From contig OW818680.1 of the NCBI GenBank assembly GCA_942493055.1, positions 1,178,001 to 1,242,000 on the forward strand: a stretch of 64,000 bases of DNA, read 5' to 3'. The notes beneath the pieces are model-generated. The model worked only from the letters and a program-made list of their open reading frames with translations. It ran no database searches and was not told the DNA's origin. The position numbers and the translations under genes are program-made. The stretch comes from CAIZQW01 sp942493055. Lineage in GTDB: Bacteria; Verrucomicrobiota; Kiritimatiellia; RFP12; UBA1067. Below, in pieces: positions 25,326 through 35,078 of the stretch. How positions within the stretch are numbered: the stretch's first letter is position 1; each line of letters opens with the position of its first letter.

Positions 25326-28300
25326 ATGAGCTTGGGCCAACGACCGTTTTTTTCCTCACCTATATTTTTTATACGCCTTTTTATCCCGCTCGTATTTGGC
25401 GTTTCTGCGTATGTTTATTACCGGACACTCTTTCAAAATGCCTATCCGGGTGAATCCGAATTTCTCACCACTGTTGCGGCTCGTCTCTGCAAAACAGAAG
25501 ACCTCTCCAATCCACTCTTCACCTTGCTCACCCAGTTTATTGCCAGCTTAACGTATAAGACATTAACCATACGTTTGAATCTCTTTTGCGTCGCTTGCGG
25601 AAGCATCGCCGTCACACTCGCCTACTATTTCACAGCACGGTTTATTTTTGTTTGCAGCCGCGATCTGCCAGGGGGCGCTGAATCCGTCGTCTTCCGGACA
25701 AAGAAGGAGGAGGGTGATGACACAGACGAGGAGACCCTCGTACGAGTCGTCAAAGCGACTGATGAACAGCGCCCTGATGAGACCGCGATTGCACCTGTCC
25801 CAACGTCCGCTCCTGAGCTCGACGGGGTACCCGATGAAGATCTTCTTCGCCACAACTGGCTGGCTGCGCAAGCCAGCGTCCTGGGAGGATTTGCCACCGC
25901 CACGGTCCTGGCCTTCACAGCCCCCTTCTGGCTTGTCTCCACGCGTCTCTATCCTCACGCCTTTCACGTGATGCTCTTCCTGATGATGATCAACATGCTG
26001 CTCACCTACCTTCACACAGGCAGCAGCTTTGCCCTTTTCCCCGTTGTTCTCCTGCTGACCGCAACATGCCTGGAGCACCCCATCTTCTTCTTTTTGTTGC
26101 CGGTTGGCGGCTTTTTCCTGTTGCGCACGATGAAAGACAACGAGCAATTGGCCATGCACCGGATGCTGGGTGTCATCATGGTCGGCATTGCCGGCTTTTT
26201 AGTCGCCTTGACCTGCCTCTCCAAAGCAGCAAGCCGCTGTGAACTCATCACGAGCGCCTCCAATCGTCTCGTGTTAACCACCTTTGGCTCGACCTTCTTA
26301 CAAAACATCATCTCGTGGATTCCGAGTTACGGATGGAGTTATACCTTTGTTTTGTTCCTCTTCCCCTCGGCTATCGCCCTCTATGTTTTCACAAATGCTT
26401 TTCATGGCCGACGGACGTTCCTCCTGTTGCTGATGGAAATAGGTCTGGCGCTCAGCTGCATCCCAGCCATGTTGAATTTGCGGAGATCCCTGTGGGGCAT
26501 CGCCCGGCAAACATCCGAAATACCCCTCTTTCCCTATTTGATGATTGCCTTCTTTGTGGGTCTACTCTTTGCCGTCTTCTATCTCATGCGGGATGCCTTT
26601 CTGGCGCATGGCGACGAAGACTTGGAGTACTATGAATATCGCGACAACCCGATCCTCTGCCGGATCGGATCCCTGCTGTGCTGGCCTTTGGCGGTGCTCG
26701 TCTGTGTAACCCCCTTCCGGAACAAGGTCGATATTGACCCCCAGGTTGGCACCTTTGTAGACACCTTATCAAAAGAGCTCTATTGGTCACTGGGCACACG
26801 GGACTGGCTGATTAACAACTCTCTGTTTCGCTATCAAATCATGATGCACGCGTTCAATGATACCCGAAAAATGCGCTTTGTCTCAACGGATCCAGTCTCC
26901 GACAGCTATGACGCCGCATCTATTATCGAGGTGGTCTCTAAAGATCAGCTCTTCGAGCCGATACGGAATCGGATGCTCAATGCCGCGGACATCTCCCCAA
27001 GCGCCTTTATGAGCGAATGGTTGTCAAAAGACACGAACGCCTGCGATCGTATCGCCGTTTTTCAAAGGCCTGAAGTCTGGCGTGAAAACGGATACCACGC
27101 CATACCCAGCGGCTTTTTCCTGAAGGGCATCCCCAAGTCTCATGTTTCGGATGTGGAGGCGCTTCAGCCCTTGGACTTAAAAGACATCCGGGAAAAGTAC
27201 ACCCTCTTTATCGAGCACCTGCGTCCGCACCTCTTTCCTGAGGAAGCTGACGCAATCCTCCTGTTTGCCTCATACCGTAAGCTGCTTCGGAAACAAATAT
27301 CCCGCCAACTGAATGAACTGGCTTTTCTTTTTGTTGAGGCGAAGAAATTCCAGGAGGCGGACGACTTGTACAAAATGGCCGACAATCTAGCCCATGACGG
27401 GAACCTTTCGGCCATGCTCAATCGTTACCAGCTCGTCTTGGAGAAGCATCTGCCGTTGACCAGCGATTTAGAGACCTACCTGCGCTCACTTGCCGAAAGC
27501 GGACGGTTCTCGGATCTCACGGCGCGAATGATTCAAAACGAGAATGGAACGCTCCTGCGCCCTGACATTCTCGAAATTCTGCGAAAAAACTTCGGAAAAA
27601 AGGCGACGGGCTTTAAGAATGTGCTCCTCAAGAACCGGAGTTTGCGTGATCCGCTGATTGCACTTCGTGACAAAAAGCGCGAGCTCTATCAGTCAGCGAC
27701 CAAGGCGATGGACGAATACCGTTTTGACGAGGCTGACCATCTCTTGAACATCTTGCTGGATCTCGACGAAAAAGACACCTTTGTCTTGCTCAACAAAGCA
27801 CAGATTGCCATCGAGCAACGTGATGCTCCGAACGCCGGGCTCTGGATGGATCTGGCAAAGGAAAACGGCATCAAGGAGTCAGAGCTGGCTTGGCATGAAG
27901 CCTCATTGCTTGTCCTCGCAGGCAAACCTGATGAAGCCCGCAAGCTCATTGAGCAAGCGATCCCGGCAAACACCATGGATGCTCGCCTCTGGGCACTGCT
28001 GGCGGACATCCTCCTTGAAAAGGGCGAGTTCCATGAACTTGAAAACCGTGTCAACCCCGCGTTGCGCAACGCAACAAGCAAAAAGCCAAGCGCGGCCTTC
28101 TACAAAATCAAAGGTTACTTGCTGTTGCGCAATAATGACTTGATGGGGGCACGGACCGCCTTTCTAGACACGCTCGGATTGAACCCCTCCCTGACGACTG
28201 TACGGGAGGAGTTGCTAAAGATCGACGACCGCCTTGCGGTGCCGACCTTTAGTGAGGCTGATGCAAAGGCAATGCTCCGCATTATACCCGATCATGCCTT

Positions 28301-28766
28301 TGCGAACTATCTGCTGGGCCGCGCACGCCTTGAACGCGGCGCCTTGGGACAAGCAGAAGATTTGTTTAAAAAGAGCCTTGCAAAGAAGGTCAATGTGCCT
28401 GCAGCAGTCGGACTCGCCTCCGTCTGGATTGAGCAAAAACAGACAGAGAAAGCTGAAGCCATCCTGCGTTCTGCACTCAAAGAGGATGAAAAGAACATTT
28501 TTGCACGCCTCACCTTAATCAAGCTCTTGATTGTGAAGGAGAAGGGTGATGAGGCCTTTCTATTGATACAGCCCCTCATCAAAGAGCGTCCGGACGACCT
28601 TGAGCTTCGCATGATGTATATCCGCATCCGTATGAAACAGGGGAAATTTGAAGAGGCCGCCCAGACCGTCTCCGATTTACTCGAGAAGGAATACAAACTT
28701 CCTGCTTCGATCCAAGTCCAACTCAAGGAATTGGCCCGGCAACTTTCAGATGCTTTAACCCGTTGA
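25326..28766 (+). CDS. DUF2723-like GT-C membrane protein with TPR domain
   Basis: 1146 residues; SD GGAGG. The first about 460 residues hold some ten transmembrane helices. The first loop PGESEFLTTVAARLCKTEDL followed by PLFTLLTQFIASL follows the DUF2723 pattern (an acidic Glu after the first helix, then a Pro-Leu stretch) seen in GT-C glycosyltransferases that use polyprenyl-phosphate sugars. A charged, low-complexity cytosolic loop lies at about 115-170. From about 620 to the end the protein is a TPR array (DEYRFDEADHLLNILLDLDE). The polyprenyl-phosphate sugar synthase two genes downstream could supply its donor. Confidence 0.7.
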   Translation: MSLGQRPFFSSPIFFIRLFIPLVFGVSAYVYYRTLFQNAYPGESEFLTTVAARLCKTEDLSNPLFTLLTQFIASLTYKTLTIRLNLFCVACGSIAVTLAYYFTARFIFVCSRDLPGGAESVVFRTKKEEGDDTDEETLVRVVKATDEQRPDETAIAPVPTSAPELDGVPDEDLLRHNWLAAQASVLGGFATATVLAFTAPFWLVSTRLYPHAFHVMLFLMMINMLLTYLHTGSSFALFPVVLLLTATCLEHPIFFFLLPVGGFFLLRTMKDNEQLAMHRMLGVIMVGIAGFLVALTCLSKAASRCELITSASNRLVLTTFGSTFLQNIISWIPSYGWSYTFVLFLFPSAIALYVFTNAFHGRRTFLLLLMEIGLALSCIPAMLNLRRSLWGIARQTSEIPLFPYLMIAFFVGLLFAVFYLMRDAFLAHGDEDLEYYEYRDNPILCRIGSLLCWPLAVLVCVTPFRNKVDIDPQVGTFVDTLSKELYWSLGTRDWLINNSLFRYQIMMHAFNDTRKMRFVSTDPVSDSYDAASIIEVVSKDQLFEPIRNRMLNAADISPSAFMSEWLSKDTNACDRIAVFQRPEVWRENGYHAIPSGFFLKGIPKSHVSDVEALQPLDLKDIREKYTLFIEHLRPHLFPEEADAILLFASYRKLLRKQISRQLNELAFLFVEAKKFQEADDLYKMADNLAHDGNLSAMLNRYQLVLEKHLPLTSDLETYLRSLAESGRFSDLTARMIQNENGTLLRPDILEILRKNFGKKATGFKNVLLKNRSLRDPLIALRDKKRELYQSATKAMDEYRFDEADHLLNILLDLDEKDTFVLLNKAQIAIEQRDAPNAGLWMDLAKENGIKESELAWHEASLLVLAGKPDEARKLIEQAIPANTMDARLWALLADILLEKGEFHELENRVNPALRNATSKKPSAAFYKIKGYLLLRNNDLMGARTAFLDTLGLNPSLTTVREELLKIDDRLAVPTFSEADAKAMLRIIPDHAFANYLLGRARLERGALGQAEDLFKKSLAKKVNVPAAVGLASVWIEQKQTEKAEAILRSALKEDEKNIFARLTLIKLLIVKEKGDEAFLLIQPLIKERPDDLELRMMYIRIRMKQGKFEEAAQTVSDLLEKEYKLPASIQVQLKELARQLSDALTR

Positions 28767-28774
28767 GGAACTCC

Positions 28775-29671
28775 ATGCGGCTGCTTCAATCCATCTTCTA
28801 TTTTGTGCAATATCTCTTTGTCCGTATCGCCATGGCGCTCTATGGTTTGGTGCCCGCGTCAAAAGCGTATAACCTGGGTTTCGGCTTCGCCGCCTTTGTC
28901 TATCCGCTCTTTAGGATGCGCCATCGAATCGCCATCGACAACATCGTGAAGGCCAAGATCACCCTGGACGAAAAAGAAGCGGCCCGGATTGCGCGCCACG
29001 CGTTTTGCCATTTCGTCGGCCACCTCCTCGAAGCATTGAAGGTGCCTCAGGTCATCACCGAACAGAACTGGAAAGAGCACATTGTTTATGATATCAGCGA
29101 CACGGAGAACTGGAATACGCTGATGGTCGACCTAAACACGCCCGTCTTGCTGCTGACAGGCCACCTCGGCTCCTGGGAGGCTGCAGTGACCATCATCCCC
29201 TTCTCTCGCCCCATGATGCCCGTAACGCGCGCCATGGACAACCCCCTGTTGGCCAATTTTCTGAAAAAAAGCCAATTCCGTGGCAACGTCACCATTATTT
29301 CCAAGAAAAAAGGATTTACGGGCGACATCATGCGCCAATGGAAATCGACCAAAGCAGCCTTGACCATCGTCATGGACCAACACGCCGGAAAAGAGGGGAT
29401 CAAGGTTGACTTCCTGGGACGCCCGGCATCCACACATACCTCGCCGGCGCGTATCCACCTTGCGTCCGGAGCCCCGATTGTCGTCGGCGCCTTTCTGCGC
29501 GAGGGCCTCTTTAAATACCGCATGATTGGCGAACCCCCTATCCGCTTTGTGCCGACAGGCGACAAAGAAAAGGACATTGAAACCCTGCTGGTCGAAATCA
29601 ATCAACGCCTTGGAAATCTGATACGCAAGTGCCCTGAACAATATCTCTGGATGCATAAACGCTGGCGGTAG
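28775..29671 (+). CDS. LpxL/HtrB-type lysophospholipid or lipid A acyltransferase
   Basis: 298 residues from the ATG at 28775 (SD GAGGA; the in-frame TTG at 28763 overlaps the previous stop and is less likely). One N-terminal membrane helix, then the acyltransferase motif LLTGHLGSWEAAV (His-x4-Glu) at about 125-137, and later MDQHAGKEGIKVDFLGRPAS, the second conserved block of the LpxL/HtrB family (PF03279). It probably adds an acyl chain to a lipid A precursor or another membrane lipid at the inner membrane. It is directly coupled to the DUF2723 gene (8-nt gap). Confidence 0.85.
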   Translation: MRLLQSIFYFVQYLFVRIAMALYGLVPASKAYNLGFGFAAFVYPLFRMRHRIAIDNIVKAKITLDEKEAARIARHAFCHFVGHLLEALKVPQVITEQNWKEHIVYDISDTENWNTLMVDLNTPVLLLTGHLGSWEAAVTIIPFSRPMMPVTRAMDNPLLANFLKKSQFRGNVTIISKKKGFTGDIMRQWKSTKAALTIVMDQHAGKEGIKVDFLGRPASTHTSPARIHLASGAPIVVGAFLREGLFKYRMIGEPPIRFVPTGDKEKDIETLLVEINQRLGNLIRKCPEQYLWMHKRWR

Positions 29672-29684
29672 GGAGACATCCCTC

Positions 29685-29713
29685 TTGACTCAGTTCGTTT
29701 TTTTGCCTACGAT
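29685..29713 (+). promoter_or_regulatory. promoter of the GT2/UbiA pair
   Basis: TTGACT (29685-29690), 17-nt spacer, TACGAT (29708-29713), about 57 nt upstream of the ATG at 29770. This suggests that the next two genes can be expressed apart from the DUF2723 operon. Confidence 0.6.
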
Positions 29714-29769
29714 ACTGCCCCAAAAGATGAAGCAATATGGACGTGCATAATAAGGAGCAACAACCAACG

Positions 29770-30510
29770 ATGAAAACAGTCATTGTAATCCCCACCTACG
29801 ATGAGCGGGACAATGTAACGCCCATGGCAAAAGCTGTGCTTGATCAAGTTCCTGATGCCAACATTTTGTTTGTCGACGACAACTCACCGGATGGAACAGG
29901 GCGTCTGCTGGACGAGATTGCTGCGAAGGATTCGCGTGTGTTTGTTTTGCACCGTCAGAAGAAAGAAGGTCTGGGCCGTGCCTATATCGCAGGCTTCACC
30001 TGGGCACTCGAGCGAGGCTATGAATTGATCTGCGAGATGGATTGCGATTTTTCGCATGACCCGAAGACGTTACCAACTCTCCTCGCGACAGCTAATGAAT
30101 ATGATCTTGTACTCGGGTCTCGTTACATCGGAGGCATTCGCGTCATGAACTGGCCGATGAGCCGCCTGCTCCTCTCAACAGGCGCCGCACAATATGTCCG
30201 CTGCATCCTGGGAATGCCGGTTTGCGATCCCACGGGCGGCTTCAAATGCTTCCATCGCGAAGTGCTGGCCGCCATTGACATGGGAAAAATCACCTCAAAC
30301 GGTTATTCGTTCCAGATTGAGATGACCCATACCGCCTGGATGCTGGGATTCACCGTCAAGGAAATCCCTATTGTTTTCGAAGACCGTAAAACCGGATATT
30401 CAAAAATGAAAGTCAATATTGCCACGGAAGCCTTTATGATGGTCCTGAAACTGTGGGCGCGTTGCGGCTTGCGTCGTTCTCCCAAAATCAACCGAGGAGA
30501 AAAGGCATAA
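29770..30510 (+). CDS. polyprenyl-phosphate mannose synthase-like GT2 glycosyltransferase
   Basis: 246 residues from the ATG at 29770 (AAGGAG about 11 nt upstream; the in-frame ATG at 29737 precedes the SD). GT2 fold of the DPM1 type: VIVIPTYDERDNV at 4-16, FVDDNSPDGTG at about 37-47, the metal-binding EMDCDFSHDP at about 92-101, GSRYIGG and later FEDRKTGYSKMK. There are no C-terminal membrane helices, as in soluble DPM1. It should make polyprenyl-phosphate-mannose (or a related hexose) for extracytoplasmic glycosylation. The stop overlaps the next start (TAATG). Confidence 0.85.
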   Translation: MKTVIVIPTYDERDNVTPMAKAVLDQVPDANILFVDDNSPDGTGRLLDEIAAKDSRVFVLHRQKKEGLGRAYIAGFTWALERGYELICEMDCDFSHDPKTLPTLLATANEYDLVLGSRYIGGIRVMNWPMSRLLLSTGAAQYVRCILGMPVCDPTGGFKCFHREVLAAIDMGKITSNGYSFQIEMTHTAWMLGFTVKEIPIVFEDRKTGYSKMKVNIATEAFMMVLKLWARCGLRRSPKINRGEKA

Positions 30511-31415
30511 TGGCCGCATACATACCAGCATGGCTCCGAGCCTTACGTCCAGCGCAGTGGATTAAGAATGGCGTTGTGCCGGCCGCTCTGTTCTTTGCCT
30601 GGCGTGATGCCAGCCAGGGCATCGATATTCATAACATCAGTGTCTTTATCGCTGTGGGGCTCGCTGTTGGCTGTTTCTGCATGGTTTCAAGCGCTATTTA
30701 CCTGATCAATGACATCAAGGATCGCGAGGCGGATCGCGCACATCCCGTCAAATGTTTACGGCCTATCGCATCAGGCGCCTTCCCCGTCAGCCAGGCAATA
30801 CCCCTTGCCGTGATTTTGCTGTTGGGCGGGTTACTGGTCTCCCTTCAGTTGCCGATACTCTTCACATGGGTTTTAGCCGGCTACAGTGTCATGCAGTTTG
30901 TCTACACCTTTGGTCTCAAACGCATCCCGTACGTCGACGTCTTTATTATCGCCATTGGGTTTGTCTTCCGAGCTGTTGCAGGTGCCGTAGCCATCACTGT
31001 ACGTATTTCCCCCTGGCTTCTGCTCTGCACCTTCTTGCTGGCGCTCTTCCTCGCTTTATGCAAGCGTCGCCACGAAAAAGGACTATTTGAAGAGTCGGAC
31101 ACACGTCATCGCCAAGCCTTGACCGGATATACGCGCCAACTGCTGGACATCCAGATTGCTATTACGGCGGCTGCAACCGTTGTCTGCTATTCGATTTACA
31201 CCCTGGCGCCAGAGACCATCCATCGCTTTGGGACCAACCGGCTTGGGTTGACGATTCCCTTTGTCTTGTTTGGTGTGTTCCGTTACTTGGCCCTTGTCTA
31301 TACGCAAGATGAAGGGGGACGTCCAGAGAAAGTCATGTTAACGGATAAGACCCTGATCTTTACCGTCCTTTGTTATGCAGTCGTGACCCTCGTCATCTTC
31401 TTAACCGCATCCTAA
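30510..31415 (+). CDS. UbiA-family prenyltransferase, decaprenyl-phosphate phosphoribosyltransferase-like
   Basis: 301 residues from the ATG at 30510, with the SD GAGGAG in the end of the previous gene. About nine membrane helices. The first Asp-rich motif NDIKDREADRAHPVKCLRPI at about 71-90 matches closely the one in DPPR synthases (mycobacterial Rv3806c type), where it binds Mg and phosphoribosyl pyrophosphate rather than an aromatic acceptor; a second, KRRHEKG, lies at about 190. The expected product is polyprenyl-phospho-phosphoribose, the route to polyprenyl-phosphate ribose or arabinose. No DprE1/DprE2 genes are nearby. Confidence 0.8.
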   Translation: MAAYIPAWLRALRPAQWIKNGVVPAALFFAWRDASQGIDIHNISVFIAVGLAVGCFCMVSSAIYLINDIKDREADRAHPVKCLRPIASGAFPVSQAIPLAVILLLGGLLVSLQLPILFTWVLAGYSVMQFVYTFGLKRIPYVDVFIIAIGFVFRAVAGAVAITVRISPWLLLCTFLLALFLALCKRRHEKGLFEESDTRHRQALTGYTRQLLDIQIAITAAATVVCYSIYTLAPETIHRFGTNRLGLTIPFVLFGVFRYLALVYTQDEGGRPEKVMLTDKTLIFTVLCYAVVTLVIFLTAS

Positions 31416-31459
31416 TGAACGTCTCGTGTGGATGATTGTCCCGGGGAAACAGATAGCTT

Positions 31460-32350
31460 CTACACGTCGATCTTGATAATCTTCTTGATGAAGAACCAGC
31501 CGACAGCAATGAGGCAGGCTGTCACGCCCACACAAATCATCCCCGTGGTCGCACGGAAGAAGGGCATCATCATATCCGGCTTCAGGATGGTCATGGCCAC
31601 ACCCAGTACCACCGGCATACTCGCCACGATAAGCCCCTGGAGACGGCCTTGAGCCGTGAGGGTCTGGACGCGGCGCTCAATACGCATACGCTCGCGGATG
31701 GTCAAGCTGATCTTGTCAAAAATCTCCGTCAGGTTACCGCCAGTGCGACGGGCAATATCAATCGCGGTCACGACCAGCGTCAGGTCGTCGCTTCCCACGC
31801 GCTGATCAAGGCTTTGCAAGGCTTCAAAGAAATTCATCCCCACGCGCATCTGCTGCAACATGACGCCAAACTCCTGCGAAATGGGCTTCTCCCCTGTCTG
31901 GACAACGGTTTCAAAGGCTTGGTTGATACTGAACCCCGCGCGCATGGCGTTGCTCATGCTCCCCAGAGCATCCACAAGCTGGATATTGAACTTCTGCTTC
32001 CGGCGCTCCTTTAAAATCAACACAACTTTTTTTGGCAGGGAGAGCGCCACCAACCCGAAAATCGTCCCCATCAGAAGACCGATCAACGTTGAAAAGGGAC
32101 TGCTCAGATCAAAAAGCAGCAACGTACACAGGAGGAATACCGCGATCGCCATGGCCCAGCCGATTTCCGCGATGCGACGAGCCGGGATGAAGAGGAATAA
32201 ATCTTCAAACTGACGGGCTGTGCTTTCAGACATCGAGTCCGCATACGAGGAAGCACCTGATGTCATCCCGCGAAAAAATGTATACGCAACCCCGCCGAAC
32301 GCCACGCCGAGCAACAAAGGAGCCAGCCATGTGGCTTGTTCCTGGATCAT
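31460..32350 (-). CDS. tadB: TadB-like type II/IV secretion inner-membrane protein (GspF fold)
   Basis: 296 residues. Membrane helices at about 8-28, two around 85-125 and two at the C-terminus frame a GspF-type domain (MSNAMRAGFSINQAFETVV; ARRTGGNLTEIFDKISLTIRER). It is the platform protein that couples the CpaF ATPase to Flp-pilus assembly. Its start overlaps the CpaF stop by 4 nt. Only one GspF-like protein is present, whereas most Tad loci have TadB and TadC. Confidence 0.85.
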   Translation of the reverse strand: MIQEQATWLAPLLLGVAFGGVAYTFFRGMTSGASSYADSMSESTARQFEDLFLFIPARRIAEIGWAMAIAVFLLCTLLLFDLSSPFSTLIGLLMGTIFGLVALSLPKKVVLILKERRKQKFNIQLVDALGSMSNAMRAGFSINQAFETVVQTGEKPISQEFGVMLQQMRVGMNFFEALQSLDQRVGSDDLTLVVTAIDIARRTGGNLTEIFDKISLTIRERMRIERRVQTLTAQGRLQGLIVASMPVVLGVAMTILKPDMMMPFFRATTGMICVGVTACLIAVGWFFIKKIIKIDV

Positions 32351-34134
32351 AGACGCTCTCCCTGTTTTGCAGGATCAAAGACGGACGGATCAATGTGAAG
32401 ACCCCTGCTCTTCAGATGCTCATAGAAGGTCGGCATCGACCCGGTCGGCATGAACTGGCCAATGACCTTGCCATTGTCACCAATCCCCGTCTGCTTATAC
32501 TCAAAGATATCCTGCATCACCACTTGTTGTCCTTCAAGGCCAACCACTTCAGAGATGCAAACCACTTTACGAGAGCCGTCACTCATACGGGACTCATGAA
32601 CCACAATATCAATAGCTGAGGCAATCTGTTCACGAATCGCGCGCGAGGGAAGCTCCATGCCGGACATCAGCACCATGGTCTCCAAACGCGAAATCACATC
32701 ACGGGGCGAGTTGGCATGCACAGTCGTCAGCGAGCCATCATGGCCCGTGTTCATGGCCTGCAACATGTCCAGCGCTTCACCGCCACGGCATTCGCCCACA
32801 ATCACGCGGTCCGGACGCATACGTAACGCATTTCGAACAAGGTCACGGATCGTGATCGCGCCACGGCCTTCAATGTTGGGGGGCCGCGCCTCCAGACGGA
32901 TGACGTGGGGCTGCACAAGGCGCAATTCAGCGGCATCTTCAATGGTCAGAATGCGGTCAGTCGAGGGGATGAAGCCGCTCAACACATTCAGCAAGGTCGT
33001 CTTACCAGAGCCCGTACCACCGGCCACCACAATGTTCTTGCGCATCAACACGCAGAGGCGCAGGAAATCAGAGGCGTTACGCGTCCACGTATTAAAGCGG
33101 ATCAAATCGTCGACGGTCAGCGGCCGCTTGGAAAATTTTCGGATGGTGATGCACGGGCCGATCAATGACAGCGGCGAAATAATGGCGTTCACGCGCGAAC
33201 CGTCCTGCAGACGCGCATCCACGTAAGGCTGGCTCTCGTCAATACGACGTCCAATCGGCGAAACAATACGTTCGATCACACCCAGCACGGATTCATCATC
33301 CATAAAGGTCTGATTCGTCAGCTCAATTTTTCCCTTGCGCTCGACAAAAACCTGATTGGGGCCATTGACCATGATTTCCGTAATGCTCTCATCCGCCAGG
33401 AAATCTTCGAGGGGGCCTAACCGCATCGCTTCGTCGTAAATTTCTTTCTCAAGCTTCTGGGGGTCGATGCCACGGGGCAAGGTGTTCTTACGCTGCACCT
33501 CCGTAATAATGGATTTGATCGTCTCTTTGGCCTTTTGCTGAAGCTCTTCAGCACCCACACGAGAGGCTGTCATACGCTTCAAATCCATGCGCTGAATCAA
33601 CTGCGAGTGGATCTGCGTCTTCACTTCACGCATCAGAAGCATCATCGGATCTTTGATTTGAGGTGCCGTTACAGCTGGCTGGAACTCTTGCTGAGACGCC
33701 TGCACAGGCGGGGGAACGACCGGTTCCGGCCTCTGTTCAAGGGGCATGGGCAATGGCGGCACAGATGGCTTCTTCACCTCCGGCACAGGCGCGTGAACCG
33801 GGGGCGGGGGGACAGACGCCTCAAGAGGCTGCTCTTCATCTGCCGAACTGACCCGTAAGAGGCATGGACCGATTCCCATCACGCTGTCCGAGCGGATCGG
33901 AACTTTTTCTTCAACAGGAAGACCAATTCCATTAATGGTCACTCCGTTACTGGAGCCCAAATCCTTGATGAAGGCCAACGGATAGTGCAGGACGAGAACT
34001 GCATGACGTTCGCTGATCTCCGGATGACGCAGGCGAATCTGGCAGGCATCGCCGCGTCCAATAAAATATTCGCCGTCAGGCAGATCAAAGCGGCGGGACG
34101 GCTGATTCGGGTTGACTATGTCGAGATGGAACAT
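32347..34134 (-). CDS. cpaF: FHA-domain fused CpaF/TadA secretion ATPase
   Basis: 595 residues. Residues about 15-90 are an FHA phosphothreonine-binding domain: YFIGRGDACQIRLRHPEIS, ERHAVL, and DLGSSNGVTING. A proline-rich linker (about 105-150) joins it to a full CpaF ATPase with DESITEIMVNGPNQVF, Walker A VAGGTGSGKTT at about 371, and VIVGECRGGEALDMLQ plus TTVHANSPRD for Walker B and the His box. CpaF/TadA powers tight-adherence pili. The FHA fusion suggests control by Ser/Thr phosphorylation. The start at 34134 has no visible SD, but the FHA domain begins right after it. Confidence 0.9.
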   Translation of the reverse strand: MFHLDIVNPNQPSRRFDLPDGEYFIGRGDACQIRLRHPEISERHAVLVLHYPLAFIKDLGSSNGVTINGIGLPVEEKVPIRSDSVMGIGPCLLRVSSADEEQPLEASVPPPPVHAPVPEVKKPSVPPLPMPLEQRPEPVVPPPVQASQQEFQPAVTAPQIKDPMMLLMREVKTQIHSQLIQRMDLKRMTASRVGAEELQQKAKETIKSIITEVQRKNTLPRGIDPQKLEKEIYDEAMRLGPLEDFLADESITEIMVNGPNQVFVERKGKIELTNQTFMDDESVLGVIERIVSPIGRRIDESQPYVDARLQDGSRVNAIISPLSLIGPCITIRKFSKRPLTVDDLIRFNTWTRNASDFLRLCVLMRKNIVVAGGTGSGKTTLLNVLSGFIPSTDRILTIEDAAELRLVQPHVIRLEARPPNIEGRGAITIRDLVRNALRMRPDRVIVGECRGGEALDMLQAMNTGHDGSLTTVHANSPRDVISRLETMVLMSGMELPSRAIREQIASAIDIVVHESRMSDGSRKVVCISEVVGLEGQQVVMQDIFEYKQTGIGDNGKVIGQFMPTGSMPTFYEHLKSRGLHIDPSVFDPAKQGERL

Positions 34135-34182
34135 AATAAGTTTAGACCGTTCGGCGTTAAGAGAGCATGGATGATCAGGCGC

Positions 34183-35007
34183 TTATTTGATAGCCCGCTT
34201 CGGCGTGCTGATGGTCTGCTGGCGAAGTTCGTTCAATTGTTCGATGGTCGCCTGGATCTTTTCGAAATTCACCCGCGGCAACACGGTTTCATAATAGACA
34301 TCATCCGGGTGACGCAGGGCCAGCGATATACGCCCCTTGATCTGCTCTGTAAAGACCAGCATCTCTGCTTCACGCGGCGTAACCTCTAACGTGACCGTAT
34401 TGTAGTTGCCGCCTGCACTGCGCTCCCCTAAGACGCGAGACTTCGCCGTCTCCTTGCCGGTCGCCAATACCAGCACATTCTGCAAGACCGTAAAGGTCAC
34501 TAGTTCCATCTCACCCGGAACCGTCTTGGACGGAAACGAAAACGTGCCCAGCACATCCACGTGATCATTGGGGTTGACCATGCCGCTCACAGAGGCCGCG
34601 CCCGCCACGTTGACCGAAATGGCGCGCCACCGCGGCCGCAAGTCACCTGAAAGACCGCGCGCCATAGGGTCGCCCCCTTCAACATCCTGCCACCCCAGCA
34701 ACTGACCTTCATCCATGGCATGCGTGAGCTTGCGCCCAAAAAGAACGACAGCATTTTCTTCCTTGATCACACGCCCCCGGACCTGTTTTTCGATCACATC
34801 TGTCACGCCGATATCCGCCGCCGAGAGTGTTGTGCCAGAAGGTAAAGCACGCTTGACAACACAGACCGGGATCTTCGTGTGCGCCGCATTAAAGTCTTCC
34901 CGCAGCTTATCATACGCGCGATCCTTCGCGTTCAAGTAAGAACGCGTCAGCAACGCGGCAAATAATCCGATGACTACGGATGCGATCAAGACCAGTTTCT
35001 GCTTCAT
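34183..35007 (-). CDS. cpaB: CpaB/RcpC pilus assembly protein
   Basis: 274 residues from the ATG at 35007, which opens an N-terminal membrane anchor (KLVLIASVVIGLFAALLTRS); the longer frame adds nothing conserved. An SAF domain follows (VVKRALPSGTTLSAADIGVT at about 46-65, then MDEGQLLGWQDVE) and a RcpC domain with ISVNVAGAASVSGMVNPNDH and VDVLGTFSF. CpaB is a periplasmic partner of the Tad secretin. The CpaC secretin, CpaE and the pilin are absent from this locus, so they must be elsewhere. Confidence 0.85.
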   Translation of the reverse strand: MKQKLVLIASVVIGLFAALLTRSYLNAKDRAYDKLREDFNAAHTKIPVCVVKRALPSGTTLSAADIGVTDVIEKQVRGRVIKEENAVVLFGRKLTHAMDEGQLLGWQDVEGGDPMARGLSGDLRPRWRAISVNVAGAASVSGMVNPNDHVDVLGTFSFPSKTVPGEMELVTFTVLQNVLVLATGKETAKSRVLGERSAGGNYNTVTLEVTPREAEMLVFTEQIKGRISLALRHPDDVYYETVLPRVNFEKIQATIEQLNELRQQTISTPKRAIK

Positions 35008-35078
35008 AGTGTGTAATCTCCGGGACGAGCTTCCATCAGGCACAATGCCGATGCTTCTTTAAACAAGAGAAGAAAATA

